The notes beneath the pieces were generated by a model, which was not told the origin of the DNA, did not search any database, and saw nothing but the letters and a program-made list of their open reading frames with translations. From NCBI RefSeq assembly GCF_003075435.1, contig NZ_QCZJ01000030.1, forward strand, positions 1-62,367: a stretch of 62,367 nt of DNA, given 5' to 3'. Numbering within the stretch: position 1 is the stretch's first letter; every line of letters begins with the position of its first letter. Both the position numbers and the translations under genes were made by a program. Shown here in pieces: positions 26,692 through 36,086 of this stretch. The stretch is from Terrimonas sp. (GTDB taxonomy: Bacteria; Bacteroidota; Bacteroidia; Chitinophagales; Chitinophagaceae).

Positions 26692-26703
26692 TATTGCGTA
26701 TTA

Positions 26704-27618
26704 ATGAGTAAAATCAGGTATATACAACATGCAGCAATAGATAAAGCGAAATGGAATAGTTGCATATCCAACGCAGACAATAGCCTTGTTTACGGTTACA
26801 CATGGTGGTTAGATAATATTTCTCCCGGCTGGCATGCGTTGGTATTAAACGATTATGATGCAGTGATGCCTTTAACCTGGCGCAAAAAGTACGGCATATA
26901 CTATTTGTATCAACCGTTTTGCACTGCAATGCTGGGCGTATTTCATAAACCGGGCATAAAAGTAAAAGCAGACGACTTTCTTGATGCGATACCCGCAAAA
27001 TTCAGGTATTGGGATATAGACATGAATGAGCAGAATGTTTTGGAAAACAAATCTGTTACTACTTATACCCGCATTAATCAGTTACTCCACCTTAGCGGCA
27101 AGTACCATGACGTACAAAAATCGTATAGCCGTCTTGCAAAACGAAAGCTATCCAAAGCAACAGAAAATGGTATAATGCTTAAGCAATCCGTTTCTCCCAA
27201 AATAATTGTTGAACTTTATAAAAATGAGTATTATCGGCAACACAGGAATACACAGGATGACTATATCGCATTAATCAATTGCTGTGAAACTGCGATGCAT
27301 AAAGGAATGGCCGAAACATATATCGCTACATTTCCGGATGGTGAAGTCGTGGCTTTTTACATTGTACTGAAAGATAAAAGCTTCGTGTACTCCTTACTGG
27401 GTGGCAGCACTGCCAAAGGTAAGGATGCAGGCGCATTTTATTTTTTAACGGATGCTGCTATTAAAGATCATTGCACTTCGGGAAAAACATTCCGCTTTGA
27501 AGGATCGGATATTGAGGGCATTGCCTTTTTTAACGGGCAGTTTGGAGCTGAGTCAATAACGTATCTTCATTTGCAGCAAAACAGGCTGCCTGTGTTTTTG
27601 AAATACTTAAAAAAATAA
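26704..27618 (+). CDS. FemAB/GNAT-like acyl- or aminoacyltransferase
   Basis: 304 aa, soluble. Pattern of the FemAB-like GNAT superfamily: WNSCISNADNSLVYGYTWWLD near the start, then a central YSRLAKRKLSKATENGI and KIIVELYKNEYYRQH segment, and the C-terminal half AETYIATFPDGEVVAFYIVLKDKSFVYSLLGGSTAKGKDAGAFYFLTDAAI then FRFEGSDIEGIAFFNGQFGAE. Members transfer amino acids or acyl groups to cell-wall or surface glycan precursors. It starts 12 bp after the M1 peptidase gene and precedes glf by 7 bp, so it belongs to the same operon. The donor and acceptor are unknown. Confidence 0.7.
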   Translation: MSKIRYIQHAAIDKAKWNSCISNADNSLVYGYTWWLDNISPGWHALVLNDYDAVMPLTWRKKYGIYYLYQPFCTAMLGVFHKPGIKVKADDFLDAIPAKFRYWDIDMNEQNVLENKSVTTYTRINQLLHLSGKYHDVQKSYSRLAKRKLSKATENGIMLKQSVSPKIIVELYKNEYYRQHRNTQDDYIALINCCETAMHKGMAETYIATFPDGEVVAFYIVLKDKSFVYSLLGGSTAKGKDAGAFYFLTDAAIKDHCTSGKTFRFEGSDIEGIAFFNGQFGAESITYLHLQQNRLPVFLKYLKK

Positions 27619-27625
27619 CCGTTTC

Positions 27626-28771
27626 ATGAACCATAAAGACTTTTCATATATCGTTGTTGGAAGCGGGTTATTTGGTGCTGTAATTGCAGAAAGGATAGCC
27701 TCTCAGCTTCAGCAAAAGGTTTTAGTAATAGAAAAAAGGGATCACATCGGAGGAAATTGTCATTCAGCCATTGATGAGGAAACCGGCATAGAATATCACA
27801 CTTACGGAACCCATATTTTCCATACAGGCGAGGAGAAAGTATGGCAGTATATAAACCGGTTTTCTTCTTTTAATACATACCGGCACCAGGTACTTAGCTG
27901 TTATAAAAATAAAATATACCAGTTACCTATTAATCTCGAAACAATTAACAGCTATTATAATCTTAATTTAAAGCCTTTTGAAGTTGATGCATTTTTGGAA
28001 AAGATTACAAAAGGCGAGAAAAGCAATCCTGTAAACTTTGAAGAAAAAGCGATAAGCTCTATTGGACGGGAATTATATGAAGCGTTTGTAAGAGGATATA
28101 CTGTTAAACAATGGCAAATAGATCCTAAAGCATTACCGGCAGAGATTTTCTCCAGGCTGCCGGTTCGCAAAAACTATAATGAGAATTATTATTTTGATGA
28201 ATGGCAGGGCATTCCGCTGAATGGATATACTCACATATTTAACAACCTGCTTGGTCATCCAAATATATCTGTGCTTTTAAATACAGATTTTTTTTCTATA
28301 AAAGATACATTTGATAAAGACGTTACAATTATATACAGTGGTCCTATTGATCGCTACTTTGATTATAAATTCGGGACACTTTCCTGGAGAACATTGCATT
28401 TTGAACGAAAAGTTTTTCCTGTAAAAGATTATCAGGGGAATGCAGTTATTAACTATCCTGAAGAAGGAATTCCTTATACACGAATTCACGAACCTGTTCA
28501 TCTCCACCCGGAGAGAAAATACAATACAGATAAAACTGTCGTTTTTGAAGAATATTCTCTGCCTGATAATGGAGCCAATCCCTACTACCCCATCCTGACA
28601 GAGGAAAATATTAAAAAGCTCAGACAGTATAAAGAATATGCGGCCGGTTTTAAAAATTTATTTATCTGCGGACGACTTGGAGAATACAAATATTATGATA
28701 TGGATAAAACGATAAGTAATGCCTTGAATTTATTTGAAACAAGAATAAAAGAAGCCAAACGCAACCAATGA
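27626..28771 (+). CDS. glf: UDP-galactopyranose mutase
   Basis: 381 aa, the family's usual length. N-terminal FAD-binding site YIVVGSGLFGAVIAERIA with EKRDHIGGNCHS; family segments GTHIFHTGEEKVWQYINRF, YTVKQWQIDPKALPAEIFSRLPVR, and the C-terminal ICGRLGEYKYYDMDKTISNAL. It converts UDP-galactopyranose to UDP-galactofuranose, the donor for galactofuranose in surface glycans. It overlaps the next glycosyltransferase gene by 4 bp (ATGA). Confidence 0.95.
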   Translation: MNHKDFSYIVVGSGLFGAVIAERIASQLQQKVLVIEKRDHIGGNCHSAIDEETGIEYHTYGTHIFHTGEEKVWQYINRFSSFNTYRHQVLSCYKNKIYQLPINLETINSYYNLNLKPFEVDAFLEKITKGEKSNPVNFEEKAISSIGRELYEAFVRGYTVKQWQIDPKALPAEIFSRLPVRKNYNENYYFDEWQGIPLNGYTHIFNNLLGHPNISVLLNTDFFSIKDTFDKDVTIIYSGPIDRYFDYKFGTLSWRTLHFERKVFPVKDYQGNAVINYPEEGIPYTRIHEPVHLHPERKYNTDKTVVFEEYSLPDNGANPYYPILTEENIKKLRQYKEYAAGFKNLFICGRLGEYKYYDMDKTISNALNLFETRIKEAKRNQ

Positions 28772-29463
28772 GCGAATTGAGCGTAGTAATACCGGTTTAT
28801 AATGAAGAAGCATTTATTCCAATGCTGATACATGATTGGGTTGATGCTTTTAATGCATTACATATTACTTATACCCTCATTTGCATAAATGATGGCTCGA
28901 AAGATAATACGGCCGTTATTTTAAATGAGTTTGCCTCCTCGAATAAGAATATTCTGGTAATAGAACAAAACAATACAGGACACGGGCCGGCTATCATGCG
29001 TGGTTATAAAAAAGCGCTGCAATCAGAATGGGTATTCCAGGTTGACGGAGACCATCAGTATAGCGCCAAAACTTTTGCAAAATTTTGGAACAACCGGAAA
29101 GATTACGATTTATTAATTGGTGAACGTATGTACAAAAACGAAAGTGTCTTTAGAAAAATCGTCAGCGCTGTTGCACGCTTTTCCGTTTTAATAGTATGCG
29201 GCACTTCACTTAAAGATGTAAATTGCCCATATCGCTTAATAAGGGCTTCCGTTTTGGAAAAGGCTATCGCGGCTATTCCGTCAAAAAGTTTTGCGCCAAA
29301 CTTAATGATGAGCATTTTTTTTCTTGTAAAAAAAGGGAAAATATATGTAGCTCCTATTCCACGTTCAGACATACCGTCTAAGAGAAGCGGCTTAAACAAA
29401 TATATGCTGAAAGGAGCTGTTAAATCTTTCTACCAAATGGTGAATTTTCGTTTGAAGTTATGA
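28768..29463 (+). CDS. Family 2 glycosyltransferase
   Basis: 231 aa. N-terminal GT-A fold: LSVVIPVYNEEAFIPMLI, then CINDGSKDNTAVIL, NTGHGPAIMRGYKKAL, and the metal-binding FQVDGDHQY (D.D type). It resembles dolichol-phosphate-mannose-synthase-like GT2 enzymes but lacks C-terminal membrane helices. It probably makes a polyprenyl-linked sugar donor or adds a sugar to the repeat unit. Translation is coupled to glf upstream and to the GT39-like gene downstream by 4-bp overlaps on both sides. Confidence 0.88.
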   Translation: MSELSVVIPVYNEEAFIPMLIHDWVDAFNALHITYTLICINDGSKDNTAVILNEFASSNKNILVIEQNNTGHGPAIMRGYKKALQSEWVFQVDGDHQYSAKTFAKFWNNRKDYDLLIGERMYKNESVFRKIVSAVARFSVLIVCGTSLKDVNCPYRLIRASVLEKAIAAIPSKSFAPNLMMSIFFLVKKGKIYVAPIPRSDIPSKRSGLNKYMLKGAVKSFYQMVNFRLKL

Positions 29464-30923
29464 ACAGGCAAAATATTTTCATAGTTATTGTTGCAAGTAT
29501 ATTGTTGAGTTTTCTGCATTGCCCCTTATTCGAAATTTTTTTTGATGATAAAGAAATATTCAAATATACAGGGCTGGTTATGCTCAAAGGAGGAGTTCCT
29601 TACAGGGATTTTTTTGATCACAAGCCGCCACTGATATATGTGTTGAACTACTTCGGACTCCTGATGGGCACATGGGGATTATGGATCATTGATAGCTTAC
29701 TTGTATTGTCTGCATCCCTTTTTTTTCTTCACAGATGTATTCAATATAAGGTACGGATTCCCTGGATTTTGCCTGTTCTTTTCAATCTGTTATTGCGTAA
29801 TCATGCTGTTTCCGTTGGCATAGGAATGACCAGAGAATATACTGCCATCTTCCTTCTTTTTCTTTTTTGCATTATACTGGGCAAAAATGAAAAACGGTTT
29901 TTATGGATGGGTCTGCTGACGGCACTGATATTTTTTATGCAGCAGGACCAGGTTTTAATAGCAATTCCTTTTATCCTATATACTTTTTTAATTAGCTTAC
30001 CCGAAAAAAGGCTTGTCAAACAAGCCCTTATGTTCACCGGTGGATTCATGCTGATTTCCGTAATAATTTTGGGCTACTTTGCTTATAACCAATCCCTGAA
30101 TTACTTTTGGAAGGATGCTTTTCTTTTTAATTTTCAATGGTATAATAAGCACTACCCGGTTTTCACGAATCTTAAAGCTATACGCAACAGGCTGCATGAT
30201 ACTGCCTATGAAATGCCTTTCTATATGAGTTTTGTCACTGCCGCGTTTACCCTTGTATATTATAGCCGGAAAAGAATTTTACTGTTAACCTGCATCATTA
30301 TGCTGATCGCTTCGTTTACAGCAGCCCTTGTGTCAGGCAAAATGGTTGATGGGTTAAATGTGTCATATTATTTCTTACCCTTGTCTACCTCAATTCCAAT
30401 TGTATTATTTGCGCTGTTTAATGATAATGAAGGATTAAGACTGAACGAAAAAAAACCTCAGCTTATTTTTAGCGCAATGGTTTTTATAATGCCTCTGCTG
30501 AGCATGTTTCAATATGCAACCAACCTTTTGAATGAGAAAGAGGCCTTTTATAAACCATCAGCAGCGTATCAATATCTGCAGAAGCAACAATTAAAAGACT
30601 ATGATTTATATGTTGCATTTAACTCTAATAATGATTACCTGTATAATGAATTCAGCATTTTAGCACCTTCAAAATGGATATATCATTTTTTCTGGGTATG
30701 GTTTGATAAATGGGATGCAGACCGGAGTATTTTTAGATCCATCATAAATGAATTACAGCTTCATAAAACAAAATATATTCTTGATAGCTCTGACGGAGAT
30801 ATTATTTTCAAGGACCCGGAAATATATAATGAGTGGAAACACTTTCTGATCGCTCATTATGAAAAGATTGAGTTACCAGGCATACAGACCAAGAACAGTA
30901 TTTTATGGAAGCGTAAAGACTAA
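29460..30923 (+). CDS. Polytopic membrane protein, GT39/ArnT-like glycosyltransferase
   Basis: 487 aa with about ten hydrophobic segments. The N-terminal loop GLVMLKGGVPYRDFFDHKPPLIYVLNYF is the signature of GT-C family membrane glycosyltransferases (PMT/ArnT/GT39 type), with the acidic residue in FFDDKEIF near residues 27-34. Such enzymes use polyprenyl-phosphate sugars on the outer face of the inner membrane. The upstream GT2 enzyme would supply that donor. The last ~110 residues are soluble. It ends in a 4-bp convergent overlap with ispD. Confidence 0.75.
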   Translation: MNRQNIFIVIVASILLSFLHCPLFEIFFDDKEIFKYTGLVMLKGGVPYRDFFDHKPPLIYVLNYFGLLMGTWGLWIIDSLLVLSASLFFLHRCIQYKVRIPWILPVLFNLLLRNHAVSVGIGMTREYTAIFLLFLFCIILGKNEKRFLWMGLLTALIFFMQQDQVLIAIPFILYTFLISLPEKRLVKQALMFTGGFMLISVIILGYFAYNQSLNYFWKDAFLFNFQWYNKHYPVFTNLKAIRNRLHDTAYEMPFYMSFVTAAFTLVYYSRKRILLLTCIIMLIASFTAALVSGKMVDGLNVSYYFLPLSTSIPIVLFALFNDNEGLRLNEKKPQLIFSAMVFIMPLLSMFQYATNLLNEKEAFYKPSAAYQYLQKQQLKDYDLYVAFNSNNDYLYNEFSILAPSKWIYHFFWVWFDKWDADRSIFRSIINELQLHKTKYILDSSDGDIIFKDPEIYNEWKHFLIAHYEKIELPGIQTKNSILWKRKD

Positions 30924-31588
30924 CCTTTGTTGACCAGGTGTTCCGCTATGATTAAATCCGCCGGAACGGTGATCTTAATATTTTCTTTCTCCCCTTCAAT
31001 AAGAAAGACTTCTTGTCCTGCGGCTTCCACTACAGTGGCTTCATCAGTAAAAGCATTATTATATTCCTGTTCAAACGCAGGCAATATAATTTCACTGCGA
31101 AATGTTTGCGGCGTTTGAATGGCTTTCAGCAAATTGCGGTCAATTACCTTCGTTGTATCGCCATCAATCATGCGTACACTATCGGTTATTGATATTGCCG
31201 GTATGGCGCTTCCCTTGCTTAAAGCCTGCTCGTAACAGCAATGAATAAGCGATTCAGATACCAGGCACCTTACGGCATCATGTACAAACACAACCGCTCC
31301 TTCTTTTACCTGTTTTAATCCATTTTTTACGGAATGAAAACGCGTTTCACCGCCGGGAATGACGGATATTTTTGAAGCAGCAGGCAATGATTTAATAAGC
31401 GCTTTCGCCTGCTCAATAAATGAAGGATGAATAACCAGGATAATCTCAATATCAAAAAAAGCCTCGAGAAATTTCTCAATGCTGTGAAGCAATACAGGCT
31501 TTCCTGCAAGTACCAGGAATTGCTTGGGCACAGTACAGCCCATTCTTGTACCGCTACCACCTGCTACCAGCACAGCATATTTCTTCAT
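30920..31588 (-). CDS. ispD: 2-C-methyl-D-erythritol 4-phosphate cytidylyltransferase
   Basis: 222 aa, standard length. N-terminal nucleotide-binding AVLVAGGSGTRMGCTVPKQFLVLAGKPVL, the VFVHDAVRCLVS segment (family VHDAARP), and TDEATVVEAAG near the C-terminus. It makes CDP-methylerythritol from MEP and CTP in the non-mevalonate isoprenoid pathway. The gene is convergent with the glycosyltransferase gene and overlaps its stop by 4 bp. An Arg in VRCL replaces the usual Ala-Arg-Pro, which I regard as normal variation. Confidence 0.93.
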   Translation of the reverse strand: MKKYAVLVAGGSGTRMGCTVPKQFLVLAGKPVLLHSIEKFLEAFFDIEIILVIHPSFIEQAKALIKSLPAASKISVIPGGETRFHSVKNGLKQVKEGAVVFVHDAVRCLVSESLIHCCYEQALSKGSAIPAISITDSVRMIDGDTTKVIDRNLLKAIQTPQTFRSEIILPAFEQEYNNAFTDEATVVEAAGQEVFLIEGEKENIKITVPADLIIAEHLVNKG

Positions 31589-31803
31589 GGTTGTTTTTGC
31601 GGCAAATTAATTATAAGTAGTGAAAGAAGACCATCTGCCGTCTTCCAAAAGGGAAGGACGCCTACTCACAGCCCTCGTTTTTAAGAGAGTAGTTACTGAA
31701 TACAATCTCTATGCAACTTTGGAGTCTTCGTGTTTATGATTCAGCTATTTCCACATTCTCACATACCCTTTCATTTTCATCCCGCAGTTGCGGGATCAAA
31801 TTA

Positions 31804-33027
31804 TCAAGCCGGCAGCCCTATTGCGCCATTGTCCGGCACCGGTCTTTTTTCCGGAACCATTTTCGGTTTTTTCTTTCTTCTTCCCCGCCAAACCAAAAAG
31901 CCTGTCACCGGCAGACTGGCACATATAAGCGAACCCAGGAATGCCAATACCTTACCTGTTATGCCCAGCACCGCTCCAACATGTATATCATAATTCATGC
32001 GGGCTATTTTGTCGGCTAAACCCGCCTCTTTAAAACTACCGGCATATACGCCTGTTGCAGGCAATTCCTCCAGTGTATACTGATCGTAATGATAATAATC
32101 CGCATTATAATAGGTGCCGGGGCGGTGATTTACAAAACCCTCAATAGCATCGGTGTGTGTAGCAGGGTAGTATACGCCAAAGCTTTCCCCGGGTTTTGCT
32201 TTATCAGACATTAATGTATATACATAGTCGCCCGGATTTGCTTTTAATGATGCAATGGCAGTGGTATCAGATACCGGGTGCTCATGCGGAGGCAATGTTT
32301 TACCTGCAGACGTTACAAAATATACTGATTTCGCAAACCATTCAAACCCCCATACAAGACCGGTAAGCGCAATAAAAATACAAACCCATGTCATATAGAA
32401 CCCAAGCACATTATGCAGATCATAATTTACTCTTCTCCATTTTGCATTGAATTTAACAGAAAACCGTTGCTTACGCGCCGCTTTATTTTTAGGCCACCAG
32501 AGTATCAGGCCGGTGATCATCATTATTACAAAAATCAAAGTAGCGGAGGCAACTATAGGCTGGCCTATCTGCGGTGGAAGCCAGAGATAAAAATGCCCGT
32601 CCAATATTATCCTGAAAAAATCCTTCCGCATATTTTTTGCTTTCAGCACTTCAGCAGTATAGGGATTTACATACACTATTTTATAATTTTCTTCTTCATC
32701 CCAATAAGATACTACTGCTGATTTATTGCTTGCCGGATATTCTATACCCGCGGCTTTTTTACCATCGAAATATTTTTCTGCTACTGCCTTTAATTGAGAA
32801 GGAGGCAAATATGGAGTGCCCTGTTCCTGTACGTAAAGATAAGGTTCCGTTATACTTCGTATCTCCTGCTCAAATGCAAGTATGCAACCCGTAATGCCAA
32901 GAAACAATACTATGACGCCGGAACTTAGCCCCAGCCATAAATGCAACCATCCCGTAATGAGTTTAACGGCAGATTTGCCATTAGTCTTTTTGTTTTTGCC
33001 AGACTGGTCTGCTTTTTTATTAAACAT
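31804..33027 (-). CDS. PepSY-associated membrane protein (siderophore/iron-uptake related)
   Basis: 407 aa. Four membrane segments typical of the PepSY_TM family: ~20-48 (ITGWLHLWLGLSSGVIVLFLGITGCILAF, with HLWLG), ~160-180, ~215-238 and ~360-380. The periplasmic PepSY parts lie between (YVNPYTAEVLKAKNMRKDFF; IMTGLILWWPK). Members are often linked to TonB-dependent siderophore uptake and ferric-iron reduction at the inner membrane; no siderophore receptor lies next to it here, so the role is by family only. Confidence 0.85.
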   Translation of the reverse strand: MFNKKADQSGKNKKTNGKSAVKLITGWLHLWLGLSSGVIVLFLGITGCILAFEQEIRSITEPYLYVQEQGTPYLPPSQLKAVAEKYFDGKKAAGIEYPASNKSAVVSYWDEEENYKIVYVNPYTAEVLKAKNMRKDFFRIILDGHFYLWLPPQIGQPIVASATLIFVIMMITGLILWWPKNKAARKQRFSVKFNAKWRRVNYDLHNVLGFYMTWVCIFIALTGLVWGFEWFAKSVYFVTSAGKTLPPHEHPVSDTTAIASLKANPGDYVYTLMSDKAKPGESFGVYYPATHTDAIEGFVNHRPGTYYNADYYHYDQYTLEELPATGVYAGSFKEAGLADKIARMNYDIHVGAVLGITGKVLAFLGSLICASLPVTGFLVWRGRRKKKPKMVPEKRPVPDNGAIGLPA

Positions 33028-33164
33028 AGCTGCACTTAATTCAGTGGAACTTGCAAGATATGTGATAAAAAACAGGGTGATTTACGAAATGCGGAAACTG
33101 ATGCCGGCTTTCGTATGAAACCATATCCGCAACAGAGAATGGAACATGGATATAGCGGGATATT

Positions 33165-33181
33165 CACGGAATGAATCCGTG
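33165..33181. repeat. Small intergenic hairpin
   Basis: CACGGA-ATGAA-TCCGTG, within a stretch (TCCGTGGTAATCAGTGTCATCGGTG) that looks like a dispersed intergenic repeat. No T-run, so not a clear terminator. Confidence 0.35.
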
Positions 33182-33249
33182 GTAATCAGTGTCATCGGTG
33201 TATTCAGTGTGCTATTCCCCAAAACTGATTTCTAACAGCTGCCTACATC

Positions 33250-34341
33250 TTACAGCAATGTAGTTATGGAGGCTTTTTCTAATACACTTCTTTTTGAACC
33301 TGAATCCTCTTTCTTCCATTTGATCAACCGTATCGCTCCATTATCTATTTCAATACCGGTGATATCCCCATCGCTGAAACAACAGCAGCCGGTATTAAAA
33401 TAAGTTGGCTTAAGGTGAAGATAGTCTTCAGACACATGATCGTATTCCTGCCGGCGGAAAGCAATTTCTTCCTGCAGTTTGGCTATAGCCCGGGTATCAT
33501 TCTGCTGACGGGCAATCAGTAAAAGCTTATACAGGCGTTCAAGATGTGTCATTGATTCAAAAACAGGCTGATGGGTATGACCGGTAACCAACAGCAGATT
33601 CTCCTGCTGCGAGCTCCATTCGTACATAAACTGGTTATGTTCGGTTTTAAGTATATCGTTAAAAGCCGGTGTATTGATATTGAGCTCAAGATATGATTGC
33701 AGCGGGGCCCAGACCTTTGCAACAAACCAGGCGCTGAATTTATTACCGTCACTTTGCCCATCGCCCTGGTGGCCGTGGGTTAAAAGTATGTCAATAGATT
33801 TCCTTTCTTTCCTGTGCTGCAACAACACACCTTCATAAATTTTCACTTTTTGGCCATAGGTAGCCAAAAGCTGTGCGCCTGCAAAAGGGTCATTGTTCCA
33901 AAAAATATCGTGATTACCAAATACTTTAATCAGTGCATTGCGGTTTAAAAATTTTTTTTCAGCGTCAAATGAGGGATGATTATGTTTTTGAACAGTAAAC
34001 AAATTGAATTTCCATAACTCCTCGCTGTCGCCTAACATAATCAGCGAGTAGCCTTCCCTGTTATAATAATCAAGCGCAGCAAGGTAATTCTGTTCGGCAG
34101 GCGCAAAATCATCAGAACGTTTTTTATTGCCTTTATGCAGGTCTGAAAAGATAATGATCTTTTGATGAGCCCTTTCAATATTGATGATCAGTCCTTTTTT
34201 GCCAGGCTTCTTTTGTATATGTTGGTAAAGTTTAGATAGCGCCTCATGCACCCGCTGTTTATCGGGTTTAGAAGAATACTTATTAGCCAGCTTAAGCACC
34301 GGTTTTGTGAGTATGCGTTGTAAAAGTTTACGTATGCCCAT
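33250..34341 (-). CDS. Calcineurin-like metallophosphoesterase
   Basis: 363 aa from ATG 34341 (MGIRKLLQRIL); the frame runs further but into the neighbouring polymerase gene. Five metal motifs are present in order: IIIFSDLHKGN (D.H), IMLGDSEELW (GD..E), VFGNHDIFW (GNHD), LLTHGHQGDG (H) and LVTGHTHQP (GHTH). This is a two-metal phosphoesterase. No signal peptide is visible, so it is cytosolic; substrate unknown. The gene starts 26 bp after the UmuC-like gene ends. Confidence 0.88.
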   Translation of the reverse strand: MGIRKLLQRILTKPVLKLANKYSSKPDKQRVHEALSKLYQHIQKKPGKKGLIINIERAHQKIIIFSDLHKGNKKRSDDFAPAEQNYLAALDYYNREGYSLIMLGDSEELWKFNLFTVQKHNHPSFDAEKKFLNRNALIKVFGNHDIFWNNDPFAGAQLLATYGQKVKIYEGVLLQHRKERKSIDILLTHGHQGDGQSDGNKFSAWFVAKVWAPLQSYLELNINTPAFNDILKTEHNQFMYEWSSQQENLLLVTGHTHQPVFESMTHLERLYKLLLIARQQNDTRAIAKLQEEIAFRRQEYDHVSEDYLHLKPTYFNTGCCCFSDGDITGIEIDNGAIRLIKWKKEDSGSKRSVLEKASITTLL

Positions 34342-34366
34342 TTTAAAAAAGGCAATACTACAAATT

Positions 34367-35659
34367 TTACCTGACCTCAAACATTTCTTCCCATCTTGTT
34401 GTAAATCTCGGACTGCGCAACTCCTGTCGCATTTTCCAGTCTCTCTTAGTACCCGATGCAGCAAACTTCAGTATGTCGCCCCGCATGCTGAAATTGATGT
34501 TATCCATCATATCCATCAAAAACCTTCCTTTATTTTTTGATTCAGGAACAAATAAATTACCCTGTATACATTTATCATCTTCTAAACCACTCAGCATTAC
34601 GCCGGCCTTTTTATAAAACCTCCCTTCTTCATAAATTTTTTCAACCAGTTGCACCGCCGGCTTTATCAGTTCGTTGGTAACAGATGTGGCGGTTGGTAAA
34701 GTAGTTCTTGTGCTGATAATGGGGCCGTGATGAAAGTCAACCGCACGATCTTCTTCTTTAGGTACAATAAATATACTGATGGTCCGTGCAGAACAGCGCT
34801 GCCTGCGCAACTTTTGCGCCGCAAGTGAAGCATAGGTGGCAATAGCTTCTTTTATGGAAAGTATGTCGTTAACCGGGAAACCGAACATGCGTGTGGTGGC
34901 GATCATTTTTTTTGTATCCAGTTGCTCCTGCATGTCTATGCAGGATTCTCCTCTTAATTCCTTAACAAGTCTTGCTCCCACTACTCCCCCTAATTGTTTG
35001 TTAGCCCATTGTTCAGACATATTTCTCAGCTCCCAGGCGCTTGTTATGCCCATGTTGATCAGCTTGTCTGCATACGATCTTCCAACACCCCATATATTAT
35101 TTACCCGCATAGATCGTAAAGCAATACGCTGTTCTTCCGGCGTAACCATGGCTGTTACACAGCGGGTCAACTGCTTATTTTTCTTGGCAAGATAATTGGC
35201 AGCCTTTGCCAGTGTTTTGGTTGGCGCTATGCCTACAGACACTGATATGCCCGTCCATTGCTCAACAATCTCCCGTATATATAAACCATAGTTTGCCGCA
35301 GCTTCCTGCGTCATATCGGGCAGGTTAACAAAGGCTTCGTCAACAGAATATACTTCCACATTATCTTTTCCTGCAAGCATGCGCAGGGTTTCCATTACCC
35401 GCCAGCTCAGGTCGCCGTATAAGGTGTAGTTGGAGGAGAAAACAGCAATATCATGTTTTGCTATTAAATCCTTTGCCTGGAAATAAGGGATTGCCATCTC
35501 AACGCCGGCCTGTTTGGCTTCATCACTGCGCGAAACAATACAGCCGTCATTATTACTGAGCACCACCACAGGCTTTGTTTTAAGTTCAGGTTTAAATAAT
35601 CTTTCACAGGAACAGTAAAAGCTGTTGCAATCTACAATAGCTTTAAGCCCTGTTCCCAT
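34367..35659 (-). CDS. umuC: Y-family DNA polymerase, UmuC-like
   Basis: About 430 aa from ATG 35659 (MGTGLKAIVDCNSFY); the frame extends to 35710. Palm motifs DCNSFYCSCERLF and VYSVDEAFVNL supply the catalytic acidic residues; NNDGCIVSRSDEAK is the UmuC finger signature; WGVGRSYADKLINMGI is the helix-hairpin-helix; the little-finger domain follows and the UmuC-type tail is at the C-terminus (GRFLMDMMDNINFSMRGDILKFAASG). It performs error-prone translesion synthesis. No umuD gene lies next to it, so UmuD would have to be elsewhere. Confidence 0.92.
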   Translation of the reverse strand: MGTGLKAIVDCNSFYCSCERLFKPELKTKPVVVLSNNDGCIVSRSDEAKQAGVEMAIPYFQAKDLIAKHDIAVFSSNYTLYGDLSWRVMETLRMLAGKDNVEVYSVDEAFVNLPDMTQEAAANYGLYIREIVEQWTGISVSVGIAPTKTLAKAANYLAKKNKQLTRCVTAMVTPEEQRIALRSMRVNNIWGVGRSYADKLINMGITSAWELRNMSEQWANKQLGGVVGARLVKELRGESCIDMQEQLDTKKMIATTRMFGFPVNDILSIKEAIATYASLAAQKLRRQRCSARTISIFIVPKEEDRAVDFHHGPIISTRTTLPTATSVTNELIKPAVQLVEKIYEEGRFYKKAGVMLSGLEDDKCIQGNLFVPESKNKGRFLMDMMDNINFSMRGDILKFAASGTKRDWKMRQELRSPRFTTRWEEMFEVR

Positions 35660-35766
35660 GGCGGTTACATTTTCCACGCAGTATGGTGCTATAGCAGGCA
35701 GAAAAACCATTTAGTAAATAATCAAATTTTTGCTAAAAATAGCTAAAATAATTAGTTTTAGGAAGA

Positions 35767-35790
35767 AAAGAAAAAGCCTTTTATAAGGCT
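35767..35790 (-). terminator. Intrinsic terminator after the small ORF
   Basis: On the minus strand AGCCTT-ATAA-AAGGCT followed by TTTTTCTTTTC. It lies 28 bp beyond the stop of the 37-aa ORF and would end its transcript. Confidence 0.65.
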
Positions 35791-35818
35791 GGAAATCCGG
35801 CGGTAACATTGATCCGGG

Positions 35819-35932
35819 TTATACTATCCTGCTGAGGAAGATCATAACCCAGGCAAATAAAATACCGCATACAAAAGAAACGAAATAGGGTTTGCAGGTG
35901 GTAACTATATTTCTCATAAGTGTATTTTGCAT
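35819..35932 (-). CDS. Small membrane protein (37 aa)
   Basis: ATG at 35932 (or 35916) to TAA at 35819-35821. Residues ~17-36 form one hydrophobic helix (FVSFVCGILFAWVMIFLS) with a positive N-terminus (MRNIVTTCK), so an inner-membrane orientation with the N-terminus in is likely. A clear terminator follows in the right orientation, which supports a real short transcription unit. No family recognised. Confidence 0.45.
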   Translation of the reverse strand: MQNTLMRNIVTTCKPYFVSFVCGILFAWVMIFLSRIV

Positions 35933-36086
35933 ATAACGATCAGCGAAAAATATTATTATTGGTTCAAATCAATTCCCGGTTAAGATTGACTGGAACGCTG
36001 ATATATGATATGGCGCCGCATTCAACCGTTGCATATTTTAAAATAAATTCGCGGAGCGATTTAGCACAGCATTAAATAATTGCATT

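Noticed and set aside
31711-32019. Plus-strand frames overlapping the PepSY gene end
   Set aside because: Antisense to a clear gene and without protein features.
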